Assembly (NCBI RefSeq): GCF_000699445.3
Contig: NC_067197.1
Span: 25,651,809 to 25,715,808 of the forward strand
Length of the DNA: 64,000 nt
Source: Schistosoma haematobium
Lineage: Eukaryota; Platyhelminthes; Trematoda; Strigeidida; Schistosomatidae
Direction: 5' to 3'
Position numbers and translations under genes: made by a program. Positions 24,195 to 34,814 of the stretch are shown here, one piece after another. Positions within the stretch are counted from its first letter, which is position 1. Each line of letters starts with the position of its first letter. A model generated the notes under the pieces. That model was not told where the DNA came from, did not search any database, and worked only from the letters and a program-made list of their open reading frames with translations.

Positions 24195-24680
24195 TATTGG
24201 GTGGCGATCCAGTAATCTTTTATTGGCCCGAGTTCTGACTTTAATTCGACCGTATGAATGATTGTTATTGAAATATATATATCGCCTATTCTCGTATATA
24301 ATCATCGACTTAAATCGCGTTAGTCAATAACGGAATTAAATAAGTCGAATAACGAGAATGGACTCGTGAATACATATATTTTGTATATAAAGCGAATGGA
24401 ATGGAGGGAAGAGAAACGATGCAGAGTGGAGGTGGCGGATAAGCCAACTCCCATTTAACCAAGCGTTAATCAGTAGTTCTAGTTACACAAAAGTAAGTTA
24501 CAGACATGTGATGAGTAATGGGATAAGAAATGTACACACACCTGTGCGCTCATATCAAAACAGTCAAGATTGATAAGTGAATAAATATAACAAGGTCAGA
24601 ATGTGACTCAAGTAGAATGAATAGATTGGGCTGTCCGAAAGCTAGATAAAGTATATGGGCTTAACATAATAACCGACACT
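24195..24680 (-). repeat. Possible solo LTR within the left arm (mirror copy 49684-50165)
   Basis: Read on the - strand (or + in the right arm), the segment starts TGTCGGTTATTATG and contains a TATA-like promoter stretch (CGCTTTATATAC). It ends after a polyadenylation-like CCAATAAAAG. This order resembles U3-R-U5 of an LTR, and a fragment recurs at 12310-12500. I found no target-site duplication and no clean CA terminus, so solo LTR is an inference. Confidence 0.4.
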
Positions 24681-25013
24681 ACAATCTGAAGGTTACACTT
24701 TGATCTTCAGCTCTGAAGGTTCTTAATTCTACTCTCATTTAGCAGTAATGAATACATAATATTGAAGAGTCCTATACTAAGGTGAAACAAGTGCCCAGTC
24801 CTGTCTGGTTTTTGACTGTTGTATAATTAGGGTTAATCTGTGATGTCTAACTAAAGTTCTCAAACACGTTTATAAAACACCATTGAAATCATTCAAATTT
24901 ATTTCGTTCATCAAGTTTATTTGATAAAATAAACATGGAACATATGAACTTCATTCATAAGCATATTTATATCAGAAAGAGTTTTATGGATATGTGCTAA
25001 TTTCTATAGTTGA

Positions 25014-25068
25014 GATCATGAGTCATTTGAAGCTAGACCACCGTGGGAAATCTAAAAGCACTGGATGG
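25014..25068 (-). mobile_element. Truncated SINE 3' end in left arm (mirror 49293-49348)
   Basis: This is only the family 3' part (GAGATCATGAGTCATTTGAAGCTAGACCACC on the + strand, read as the reverse complement). It was duplicated along with the arm. Another decayed hammerhead-module fragment lies at about 24725-24850 in the same arm. Confidence 0.7.
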
Positions 25069-25974
25069 CATATTCAACTGAAGTTATCTCAATTAAAACT
25101 ATATGCATTATATCTATCCATTCCATAAAATCTTTTGTTTGTTTGATAACATATTACAAAATATATGACTTTTTCCTATCCTTGAACAAATTCATACATA
25201 AGTAGTATTGTGTTTTTTTATTTCTTCCTTATATATTTTAACTTTAAGTTTAATCAAGTTATTCTTTCTTTATTCGTTAAAGTAATAAGGCTTGTGTATC
25301 ATAGATTATTGCTATTCACGAACTTTCTTCATCCATTTCAGTTTAGAGATACCAGTCACATAATTATTAACACACTTTATACATTAGTAATCATTAAAAC
25401 TAAACATTAACCGATAAATACCTGTATTTCTTTAAGCTTTTAGGAATACTTTCTCACTTACTATTTACTTGTATTTACTATGGTATACTTAATTAGTAAT
25501 TATTAAAGTCTAGTTAGTCTAAAATATCTTAAGTAGTTATTGAAAACATATGTTCATTGGAACATACATAAAGAGTAGTAAATTAAATTGAAATAAGCCA
25601 ATATTACACTAAACAATGTTACTTAAAGGTTCTTAGAGAATATCTTTTTTTACTAAAAAAAGCGACGACAACAACAAAATTTGTTAGATAAATTAACTAT
25701 TTTCATTAACTTTACAATTATAAACCAGTTAAGGTTGTAATCTATTAACTAGTATACTAGAAATACATTATTCTGGGTTAAAAACTAGTAGTAAAACAAA
25801 TCATTATGGTACATATGTATTTTTATCCCATTTATAATGATTAAAATTCATTGACCTAAGCCTCCAACTGGTAATTTGTCAAAAATAAAAATAATTTTAT
25901 GTAAATTTCACAAATTCTTATCCTGATCATAATCATCATGTGCTCACTAATGACTCACTTCAAGATGATTTTTT

Positions 25975-26365
25975 GGAGTTCTAGTGAGAAGGCGTGAACA
26001 GTGAAGCTTAATCCGTGTTGAGTGGAAACAATTGTCCATCTCAGATAATCGATAAACGGTTGCGTCAGGTCATGAATCGATTGAAATGAGACATTAACAC
26101 CGTTCGATACCGGCTCGGTGGTCTAGTGGTTAAGCATTCGCGTGTATGACAAAATTTTCTGACACATAGTTCCCTTTATTATTTTAAAGAGAGCAAGAAC
26201 AAAGGTTGGTTGTTCTTGCTCTCTTTAAAATTTTCTGAGTTCGAGTTTCACATGCAGGATCGCGGTTGTGCACTGTTTAGGAGTCCTATACTAGGATGAA
26301 GTGACCATCCAGTGCTTTCGATTCTTCAGTGGTGGTCAAGCTTAGATTGATTCATGAATTCAACT
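25975..26365 (+). mobile_element. SINE copy interrupted by the 64-bp insertion
   Basis: It begins with the SINE 5' module (GGAGTTCTAGTGAGAAGGC), starting just 8 bp beyond the inner edge of the left inverted-repeat arm. It continues through GACATTAACACC, an A-box-like part (GGTCTAGTGGTTAAGC), the insertion, a weak B-box (GAGTTCGAGTTTC), and a decayed hammerhead module (CTGTTTAGGAGTCC). A reverse-oriented relative lies at 28525-28800. Confidence 0.78.
26163..26226 (+). mobile_element. 64-bp insertion made only of Penelope-like element ends
   Basis: The insertion interrupts a SINE and is flanked by AAAATTTTCTGA at 26151-26162 and 26227-26238 (12-bp target duplication). It starts CACATAGTTCCCTTTATT and folds as a hairpin (AAAGAGAGCAAGAACA against TGTTCTTGCTCTCTTT). 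The same start and the same terminal hairpin bound the 1.23-kb fold-back element at 42625-43853, so this is a minimal version containing only the two outermost ends. Confidence 0.85.
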
Positions 26366-27198
26366 ATTAAATTTTTAAATAACTTAAAAACTACGGTGAA
26401 AATTTAATCGAATAATTTGAAGTGACTGACTTAATAATAATATATAAAAATTCCAATAGAATTATTTAGATCACTGAACAGAACAAAGTAAAATCAGGAA
26501 AAGAGATATTTTTACCAAATGATTACATCTCACCCAGGAATTTACTATCAAGAACATACTCATGGTAATCGTTATTTTAGTTAATAACTGTTAAATATGT
26601 AATAAAATGACTGCAAATTTTGGTCTAAGTATAACCAACAAAAATAGTAATGTTTAAATTCTATGAAAAAGTTCTCCTAGTAATTACATGCGACACTTAC
26701 GTCAAGGAACTCGACTCACTTGAGATCCATCATCTCAGTGTGGTTACATTATAGTGAATACTGGTTATGACATTGACACTGTTGTGAAATCAGTTAACAA
26801 AATATTATGAAATTTGAATAAAAGTGGCCGGTCTTCTTTGTTTTAATAAGTCCTCATTATAAATGTTCAAAGTAATTATGTTTATATTAGTAATTTCTAT
26901 GTTAATTTGTACAATATAAAGACTTTTTTTTAAAACCTATACCGCCTAATAAGATCAAAGCTACTAGAATGGTTAAAGTATCTTACATTTACGTGTGAAA
27001 ATACAAAAAAAACAACGTGATAAACCACCCATGTAACCATGTGAAACACTGTCACTAAATATGAAAACAAATTAAAATGACTAAAAATTGTTAGGTGAAG
27101 TTATTTTTGTTTCTATGCCAATATTCAACAATGCATTCATAATTCAATATTTATAATTAGCCTTTATTTAATATATTGATAAGGTCACATCATTGAAT

Positions 27199-27441
27199 AT
27201 ATATATATATATATATATTCAATATGCAACAAAAGCAGAAGCTTATTAGATAAACTTAACAACAATTCAATTGATCAAAACCGCATAAGTAATCATCTCA
27301 GATAATGTAAGGCGTAAAATTCCTACATATATATATATTTATACACATGGACATAGACATGGTCTAGATTGTTATGCTGCAAAAAAAGAAACATATGAAA
27401 TATGTTACATTTAAATGATTCATCCTATCATTGAATATTGA

Positions 27442-27488
<47 letters not shown>

Positions 27489-27790
27489 TAAATATACATT
27501 ATTTATTATTATTTTTATTATTATTATTATTTTAATAGAATTAGTCGGAAAAATTTGCATAGTCAGCTTTAAAAATCCCAGAAGATATTTAACCTTTTCA
27601 CAAAGTTACGTATAACATCGACTAGCCTATTAATAATTTTTTATATGATTGTTTTACAGCCATTGGTGGTGATAAATATAATAAAAAATAATAATAATAA
27701 ATAATAATAGTAATAATAATGATAGTTTTTAATGATAGTAATCCTATTGGTGATGTTATTGTGATGGTAACCGTGGTGATAATGACCATG
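27199..27790 (+). repeat. Cluster of TA and TAA/GAT microsatellites
   Basis: TA runs lie at 27199-27220, near 27330 and at 27447-27482. ATT-rich (27500-27535) and AATAAT (27680-27720) tracts and GATGATAAT-like low complexity follow up to about 27790. Short frames here are compositional artefacts. Confidence 0.9.
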
Positions 27791-28261
27791 AAAATAATGA
27801 TGATTTCTATTGAGAAAAAAAAATAATAATAACTGAAACAACTTGATTTGCATGAATCCATTTCCTTCGATGATAAATGTCTTCTATATCATTCAATTTT
27901 CATTTTACCCCATCTCATTTATGTATTGATAGTTGAAACGAATGTGTTTTTAATATAAAAACAAGCTATGAATTCACATTCCTAGTATATAATAGCTTAT
28001 CTGTTTTTTTTGGTAAAATTAGAATGTATTTCTTTAACTATGCAGTTATGTACATAAAACAATAACTAATAATTTACCATAGTGAAATTACTGGATTCAG
28101 ACGATTAACTTTGTAATATAATGATTTCTAAATATAAGAGAATGATATTATGTGAATAAAAATGGTTGAAAATTGTAAATGCTATCTAATAAACTAGATT
28201 TTTAGCATCATACATTAGCAGCAGAATAAACATAACAACATTAATATCAGAAGAGGCTTTT

Positions 28262-28428
28262 TTGTGGGTATTATGGTAATTTTAATGGTTGAGATCATGA
28301 GTCAGTTGAAGCTAGACGGGATCGTGGATGCGTGCTGTTGAGGAGTCCCACAATAGAACGAAACGGCCATCCAGTGCTTCCAGGTTTTTCATGATGGTCT
28401 AGCTTCAACTGACTCATAATTTCAACAA
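28262..28428 (+). mobile_element. Short SINE fold-back copy
   Basis: A hammerhead-plus-3' part (core TTGAGGA, so mutated) is bracketed by inverted copies of the family 3' end, GTTGAGATCATGAGTCAGTT on the left and its complement on the right. The family tail, reversed, precedes it (GGGTATTATGGTAATTTTAA). This is a second example of the inverted-end arrangement seen at 8.3 kb. Confidence 0.7.
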
Positions 28429-28524
28429 CATTATACAGAAATCAGATAAATTTATTTTATTCTTCTGAAAAGTTATCCGATGCTCATTTAACATCATGTT
28501 ATAGAATAGAGAATTCCATTTAAC

Positions 28525-28800
28525 AATTGAACTCAACCTAAGCTAGACCACCACTGAAGACCTGGAAGCACTGGATAATCACCTCATCCTAGTATAAGAC
28601 TCCTAAGCAGTGTGCATCCGCGATTCTGCATGTGAAACTCGAACTCAGAAACTTTTGTTACATACGCGAACATTGATTCGGCATCGAACGGTGTTAATGT
28701 CTCATTTCAATCGATTCATGACCTTGCGTAACCGTTTATCAATTATCTGAGATGGATAATTGTCTCCACCCGATACGGGTTGGGCTCCACTCCTATTTAA
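28525..28800 (-). mobile_element. Decayed SINE copy, - strand
   Basis: This is a reverse-oriented relative of the SINE at 25975-26365. They share the 5' module and the CATCGAACGGTGTTAATGTC junction (complement), and the hammerhead module is decayed (CTGCTTAGGAGTC). The two copies are about 2.2 kb apart in the Wnt intron. Confidence 0.7.
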
Positions 28801-29199
28801 CTAATTGAGGGAATTAATTTCTTCTTAGCATTGAGGTATTCCAGAGATTACTCATTTTGTGGTTTTTAATTGATTTCGTTTCTGGTTAACATTTTTTTAT
28901 TCAAGGTTGTTTACGCAAGCAAGTTTTAAATTGAAGACTGACTTTAGCTAGATAACTGTAAAACTCCATTTGTCAGTCATCGTAGATGTCACACAAGTGT
29001 CACTAAATGCATTTAATATTAGTCGCACAATATGCGACATGTAAACTAACTGATGTCAATTCAATAGATCATTCAGTAGACTTTCTTTTCAAAAATGAAG
29101 AATATTTGAGCGAAAAATTGTTTTCAATAAATTCATCATCAGGCTCTACAGTCATAAGTCCATAATTACTGTGATATTTTAAAGGCCAAAATAAAGCAT

Positions 29200-29640
29200 G
29201 CATTAGTGAATTTGACAGTGTTGTTGCTGTGACTTGTAAGCCCAGCTAATTATCACGTGATTTATTCACCGATCGAAATGCAACTTATACAATCTTATTA
29301 CTGTGCCAAACCAATGACTTTCGACCGGTATGGACAGCCAAGCGTCCTTATTGGTCCTTTGTTCTCCTGACTCTTCCAGCTAAGTCCAGAGTGCCAATAA
29401 CAGCTTCCGCTATGCGAATCATTTATTTCAAACATACTTGGTTTATATACAAGCCAAACAGACCTCATCACACCATAAGATAGGAATTAATATTTATAGA
29501 AGATCAAGCCAAAAAGTGGCTGTGAACGTGGGAGGTTGTAATCAATAAACTAAGTATAATTTTAGAATAGTAAATCGCATCATAATGGTCTATAGATCCA
29601 AATAAAGCGTGCAATAAGAGGAGTACAGATATACATAATC
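29200..29640 (+). repeat. Possible solo LTR or LTR-like repeat
   Basis: A locally GC-richer stretch contains GGTTTATATACAAGCC (TATA-like) followed about 130 bp later by ATCAATAAAC, a polyadenylation-like signal. A CCAAATAAAGCGTGC word near 29605 echoes CCAAAATAAAGCATGC near 29180. The promoter-then-polyA order suggests a schistosome LTR, but termini and target duplication were not identified. Confidence 0.35.
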
Positions 29641-29665
29641 TAGTTACTCAATAGTTATACAATAA

Positions 29666-29668
<3 letters not shown>

Positions 29669-29710
<42 letters not shown>
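29669..29710 (+). repeat. TA microsatellite
   Basis: A run of about 20 TA units lies in the Wnt intron, just downstream of the LTR-like repeat at 29200-29640. Confidence 0.95.
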
Positions 29711-29715
<5 letters not shown>

Positions 29716-30299
29716 GTATTAGTCCATTAATAGCCCACAGAAGTTATCCGTAATTTAATCTTCATTAGGATATAAAAGTTATATATTAAAAATGATGAAT
29801 ATTTGCATCTGTTACAACACATATACCTCGAAATTGTGTTATTTGTAAATTACAAAAAAGGTCATTTAATAAAGGTCAGAATAATTTGGAGTAGTGTCAA
29901 GGCACAATCAGAATAATAGTAATATCACAAGGTGAAAATGAAAAAAAAACCATGTGAATAAAATGCATAGTAGGAGAATTTCGTCATGTTAGTCGAGGTA
30001 GTAATAATAATAATATCGTTGTGTGAACGTGATATCTAACAAGGGGGGTGTTATCAAGGTAATTACTGTAAAAAGAATTCACGTGAATTGGAAAAGATAA
30101 GTGTGCAGATTAAGAAAGTTATCAACACAAAAATAATTGGGAAGGGGTAAGTAGTATATAATATTTAGTTTAGGTATCAGGTGGTCCAGTCGTGAGCTAA
30201 GGTAAATATAAAGGTTGAATATATTCCTTCTGGATATATAAGTTCGGTTTTTAGGAGTTAGTCCAGATGGCTTCAGTTATATGTAGAGTAGCTATAATC

Positions 30300-31860
30300 T
30301 AGCTCTTTTTAAAGTAGAATTTTTGGAACTTGGTATAAAACAAAGAAAGCTTCCTCCATTCTAATATGATGTTCACTATATACCAAGTGAGAAAGAAAGG
30401 TACAGTTAATCGACTTAGTAACTCCCTTTCCCAACCATGCCGGGACATGTTCATGAATACGCAAAGATAAAGCCCTCTGAGTACGGCCTATGTAACGAGC
30501 TCCACAGGAGCAGTTGAATTGGTTCACACATATGGAGGAGCACATCATCAACAACCTATCCTTAATTTGTTTTTTGTAAGAACTTGTTTTGTTGGAGGAA
30601 TTGTGTGTAACCTGGTGTCACGAAACGTCCTTTCAACAGATCTTTTGAGTCGACGTGTTAAAATGTAACCCGCTACGTCCTCTTTGAAGTCCAGTTTCAG
30701 ATACAGGGTTTTTTTACTGATTGAGTCACAGTTTCTTGTTTTTTTAATACCTCCTAATAGGAATTTTCAGACGAAATTATCTGGATAGTCGTTATTTCGT
30801 TATGTTTTTCAGTGTGTCTTTCTCTATATCTACTCTATCTTCAGAACATAATTGTTTGATTCTGTGGCTGAGACATTTAACCAAATTTGTTCTGTATTGA
30901 TGAGGTGTAAAGCCATGGAAATGAGTATATTGACCCGTTCATGCACTCTTTCTAAATATAGTTCTTTTTATGGAACCTAGAAATTAGGATATAAAGGCAA
31001 GCTATAATATTGACGTTCTCTTCTTCGCTGGTGAATTTAATAATTGGATGGACGTTACTGAAACAGTTCAACAGCTCTTGTTTGTGGATACTTCCGTCAC
31101 ACACGATTAGTGTGTCATCTATGTATCGACGGTAATAACCTAACTTATTTAGTGTGTCTTTCGAATTACGATCAGGCCTAAGAGTGATCCGATTGCAACT
31201 CCATCTATTTGTCTGTCAAATTCAGTGTTAAACATAGAGTAGATATTCACAGTAAATTTCAACAAAGGCTCCTTCATTTTATTTATTGGGATCGGCATCT
31301 CTGTTTTCTTTTCTAGCAGTTGTTCACATATGTAATCAATAGTTTCATTCAGTAGGAAGTTAGTCAAAAAAGATGTTATGTTTAGTGATAATATGGTTTG
31401 GCTATTTATGTTCTTCTTTTTTCATTGTATCCGCAAATTCTAATATGTCTTTAAAGCTGTACTTAACCAATTATTGGTGTAATGGTTCTAACAATTTCAC
31501 CAACCATTTTGTTATTGAATGGTATGGTGAATTTGACTTGTCTAGAATTGAACGTAAATGAATCTCAGGTTTACGAATCACAAGTATGCCATAGAGTCGA
31601 GGGATATGTGTTGTTTTATTGATCATCATGTCACTTGCTTATGGTTTATAAGTGTAGTTTCAACTAATTGCTGATCAATCAGTAATTCTGACTCATTACC
31701 CATGGATAGTACCCATCTTTTCAAAATATTTGGTTGATCGAACACATAAGCTTCAGATTACTTTTTGTTAAATACATTTAGTACCAAAATGTTTCTGAGT
31801 TGTTTCACAGTTCATCCTCTCACTGAATCAGTCACAACATTGCTGTAGTTGTCACATTGG
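30300..31860 (-). mobile_element. Decayed Penelope-like element (RT plus GIY-YIG)
   Basis: On the - strand, fragments appear in the order expected of a Penelope-like element. The RT palm motif DRQIDGVAIGSLLG is near 31160-31210. A YYRRYIDDTLIV stretch with the RT catalytic aspartates is near 31080-31140. A basic connector (NLVKCLSHRIKQLCSED) is near 30830-30900. A GIY-YIG endonuclease (CSCGARYIGRTQRALSLRIHEH) is at 30440-30530. Frames shift repeatedly, so it is inactive. It sits antisense in the Wnt intron. The RT N-terminus and the terminal repeats were not clear. Confidence 0.82.
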
Positions 31861-33045
31861 AACTAAACATTTGACTTTACTCCTTGATATAATTATTTCT
31901 CTTCACTTTTATATCAATCTTTTTCAACCAATGCGATCATATAACATACTCATTTCGACAGTGTTTTCTTAAATATACTGTTCATACTTAAAATGGGTTG
32001 TTTCACTGTGAACCACTAAGAAAAAGAATTCAAAAAGAATTTGGCTTGTTCATATTTAATTCAGAATGTAAAACCAAACAATAGTTATACTATGGAATTC
32101 ATAGTATTATTTCATTATCTGTAATAATCTACACTCTACCACTCATAACTGACAACGTTATTAAGGAAATCGTATGAGGTTATCTGTTCATTTGTCAGTG
32201 TTAAATAAAAGTGTAATATCTAACGTTTTCAAAACATTTTTCCGTCCATTTAGCGGGTGAGTACTGGATATGAGATGATAATTTTCATTACGAGTTTTAT
32301 TTCAATTGGTCAAAGATATCTACATATGTCTTCTATGAATACGTCACTATAACGTATCACAATCTACTAGATGAGAAGAGCAAATAAAGTGGAAATTACA
32401 GCTTGAATTGTAATCTTTATTGAAAGTTATGCTCTTATGCACATTAATCACATATCAAATGAGCTGAAATTATCTAAAAATACTTGATATCAGACGCATA
32501 TTGAAAATTGGAAAACGAATGTTCTGTAAAATCACAAGGATGTATCCTGTTTCAGAAAACCTAGTACCATATTTCAGATTAATAAAAAGCTTGTTTAATC
32601 ACTAATTTACTGGAACAATTAGTTCAATAAATTATATATCCTGAACTGTTTATTGATTTCATTAGGATCCACTAATCAATAGTAATACTAAACTATAAAC
32701 CTAATAACACTAACCCTGGGTAAGAATAAACTCCACTCTCGTTTGCAGTTTTGACCTTGCACTTGGTAACCGATCAAAATAAAGTGGAAATTATTATTTA
32801 CACTATCGTAATCAGTGATGGAGAGCGTTTCGTTCTCTGTAGTTTTGCCGGCTTACATGAAAAATATAAAGTTTTCTATGACAAAAATAGCACTTCATCG
32901 TGCTGCGGATGTGTCAAGTAAGTCATGATGTAACAAAAGCTACAGCACAGCAAAAGACATATGTTCCATTAATTCTATGGTAGAAGTTATTTCAAAACGT
33001 AAACGTAAGTAGTTAACTGGAAAACACACAGATAACATCAAAAAA
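31861..33045. other. Wnt intron, stretch without recognised elements
   Basis: AT-rich intron between the decayed Penelope-like element and the SINE at 33046. I see no coding potential or repeat structure here. Confidence 0.55.
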
Positions 33046-33236
33046 GGGTTTGGGGATATTATAGTAATTCTAATAGCTGAGATCATAAGTCAATTGAAAC
33101 TAGACCACCATGGAAAACCTGGAAGCACTGGACGGCCGTTTCGTCCCATTGTGGGATTCCTTAGCAGTGCGCATCCACGATCCCGCCCGGCGAGATTTGA
33201 AATTATGGCCTATCGGTCTCGCTTGCGATCGTTTAG
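33046..33236 (-). mobile_element. SINE copy with 3' tail, core mutated
   Basis: Read on the - strand: a degraded tRNA-like part (TCAAATCTCGCC), a hammerhead module with good stems (GCACTG/CAGTGC; ACGGCCGT) but core CTAAGGA instead of CTGAGGA, and then the family 3' part. The tail ATTACTATAATATCCCC ends at the left edge. It is 5'-truncated and probably inactive. Confidence 0.75.
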
Positions 33237-33435
33237 CAGTAAATGTTATTCATAACTGAGATTTCAACAACTGATCAGTTCAAACTGGATCTTTATGGAA
33301 AAAAGGGCATGTTGGATCTCTTATTTTCCCATAATCTTAACATGCTTTCTAGTCATACTTATTGTGGTTTATACTGATTAACTCATTCTTCACCTTTATA
33401 TAAATCAAGTGAACAATCATTACTTACTTACTTAC

Positions 33436-34814
33436 TTACTTACGCCTGTTACTCCCAATGGAGCATAGGCCGCTGACCAGCATTCTCCAACCCACTCTGT
33501 CCTGGGCCTTCTTTTCTAGTTCCATCCAATTCTTGTTCATTTTTCTCATGTCTATCTCCATTTCTCGGCGTAATGTGTTCTTTGGTCTTCCTCTTTCCCT
33601 TTGGCCTTGAGGATTCCATGTGAGGGCTTGTCTTGTGACGCAGTTGGGTGCTTTCCTCAATGTGTGTCCTATCCACTTCCAGCGCTTCTTCCTGATTTCT
33701 TCCTCCGCTGGGATCTAACTCGTTCTCTCCCACAGTACGTTGTTGCTAATAGTGTCCGGCCAATGGATCTGAAGTATTTTGCGTAGACAATTGTTAATAA
33801 ACACCTGTATTTTCTGGATGATGGCTTTCGTAGTTCTCCAGGTTTCTGCCCCATACAGTAGAACTGTCTTGACATTTGTATTGAAAATTCTGACCTTGGT
33901 GTTGGTTGACAGTTGCTTTGAGTTCCAGATGTTCCTCAGTTGTAAATATGCTGCTCTTGCTTTGCCGATCCGCGCCTTCACATCTGCATCAGATCCACCC
34001 TGTTCATCAATGATGCTGCCCAAATACGTAAAGGTTTTTACATCTTCCAAATCTTCTCCGTCAATTGTGATTGGATTGGTGCATTCTGTGTTGTATCGGA
34101 GAATCCTGCTTTTCCCTTTGTGTATATTGAAACCTACTGCTGCTGAGGCTGCTGCCACACTGTTCGTCTTCTCCTGCATCTGTTGTTGCGTTTGGGATAG
34201 AAGGGCCAGATCGTCTGCGAAGTCTAGATCATCCAACTGCATCTTAGATGTCAATTGTATCCCGCGCTTTCCTTCAGACGTTGACGTCTTCATGATCCAG
34301 TCGATCACCAGGAGAAAGAGGAAAACGGTGAGAGTAAGCAACCTTGCCTAACACCGGTCTTCACTTTGAACGACTTTGTCAACTGTCCTCCATGTACGAT
34401 TTTGCAGTGTAATCCATCATATGAGTTCTGTATGATATTGACTATCTTCTGAGGCACGCCGTAGTGTCGAAGAAGTTTCCATAGTGTTGTTCTGTCCACG
34501 CTATCAAATGCCTTTTCCTAGTCAATGAAGTTGATGTAGAGTGACGAATTCCATTCAATTGATTGTTCCACAATGATCCGTATAGTTGCGATTTGGTCTG
34601 TACACGATCTATCCTTACGGAATCCTGCCTGTTGGTCACGAAGTTGGGCGTCTACGCAGTCCTTCATCCTGTTTAACAATACCCTGTTGAAGACTTTTCC
34701 TGGTATTGAGAGAAGGGTGATGCCCCTGTAGTTATCACACTTGCTCAGATCGCCTTTCTTCGGTATTTTGATCAGAAGTCCTTCTTTCCAGTCTGTTGGT
34801 ACTTGTTCCTCATC
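33436..34814 (-). pseudogene. RTE reverse transcriptase, disrupted
   Basis: Downstream of the TAG that ends the endonuclease frame, RT homology continues in pieces: IPKKGDLSKCDNYRGI, then QAGFRKDRSC, EKAFDSVDR, GVRQGCLLSPF, the catalytic FADDLALLSQ, and a C-terminal WIGHTLRK region. Along this path I count stop codons before DEEQ, before EKAFD (TAG) and before the C-terminal IPAEEE motif. There is also a frame change near 34310-34345, between the LSPF and VIDWIMK motifs. The YxDD-type catalytic motif itself (FADD) survives. This copy cannot encode a full RT but keeps an intact endonuclease. Confidence 0.9.

Larger units (their letters stand above)
21755..25967 (+). repeat. Large inverted repeat, left arm (about 4.2 kb)
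   Basis: This sequence recurs in reverse complement at 48394-52595. Position x pairs with 74361-x at the inner end. The offset drifts by only about a dozen bases over the whole arm, almost all of it in one replaced block (21946-21970 versus 52391-52409). In the stretches I compared I saw only scattered single-base differences. The arm contains pieces of several unrelated repeats (an LTR-like segment, truncated SINE ends, a Penelope-type terminal repeat) and no long open frame. It therefore looks like a segmental duplication, not one transposon. It lies wholly inside the 16.7-kb Wnt intron. Confidence 0.95.

Noticed and set aside
27622..27861. Two overlapping - strand frames rich in Ile, Tyr and His
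   Set aside because: They lie in ATT/GAT low-complexity sequence with no protein features.
33779..34351. 190-codon + strand open frame
   Set aside because: It is the antisense shadow of the RTE reverse transcriptase, which has recognisable motifs on the - strand.
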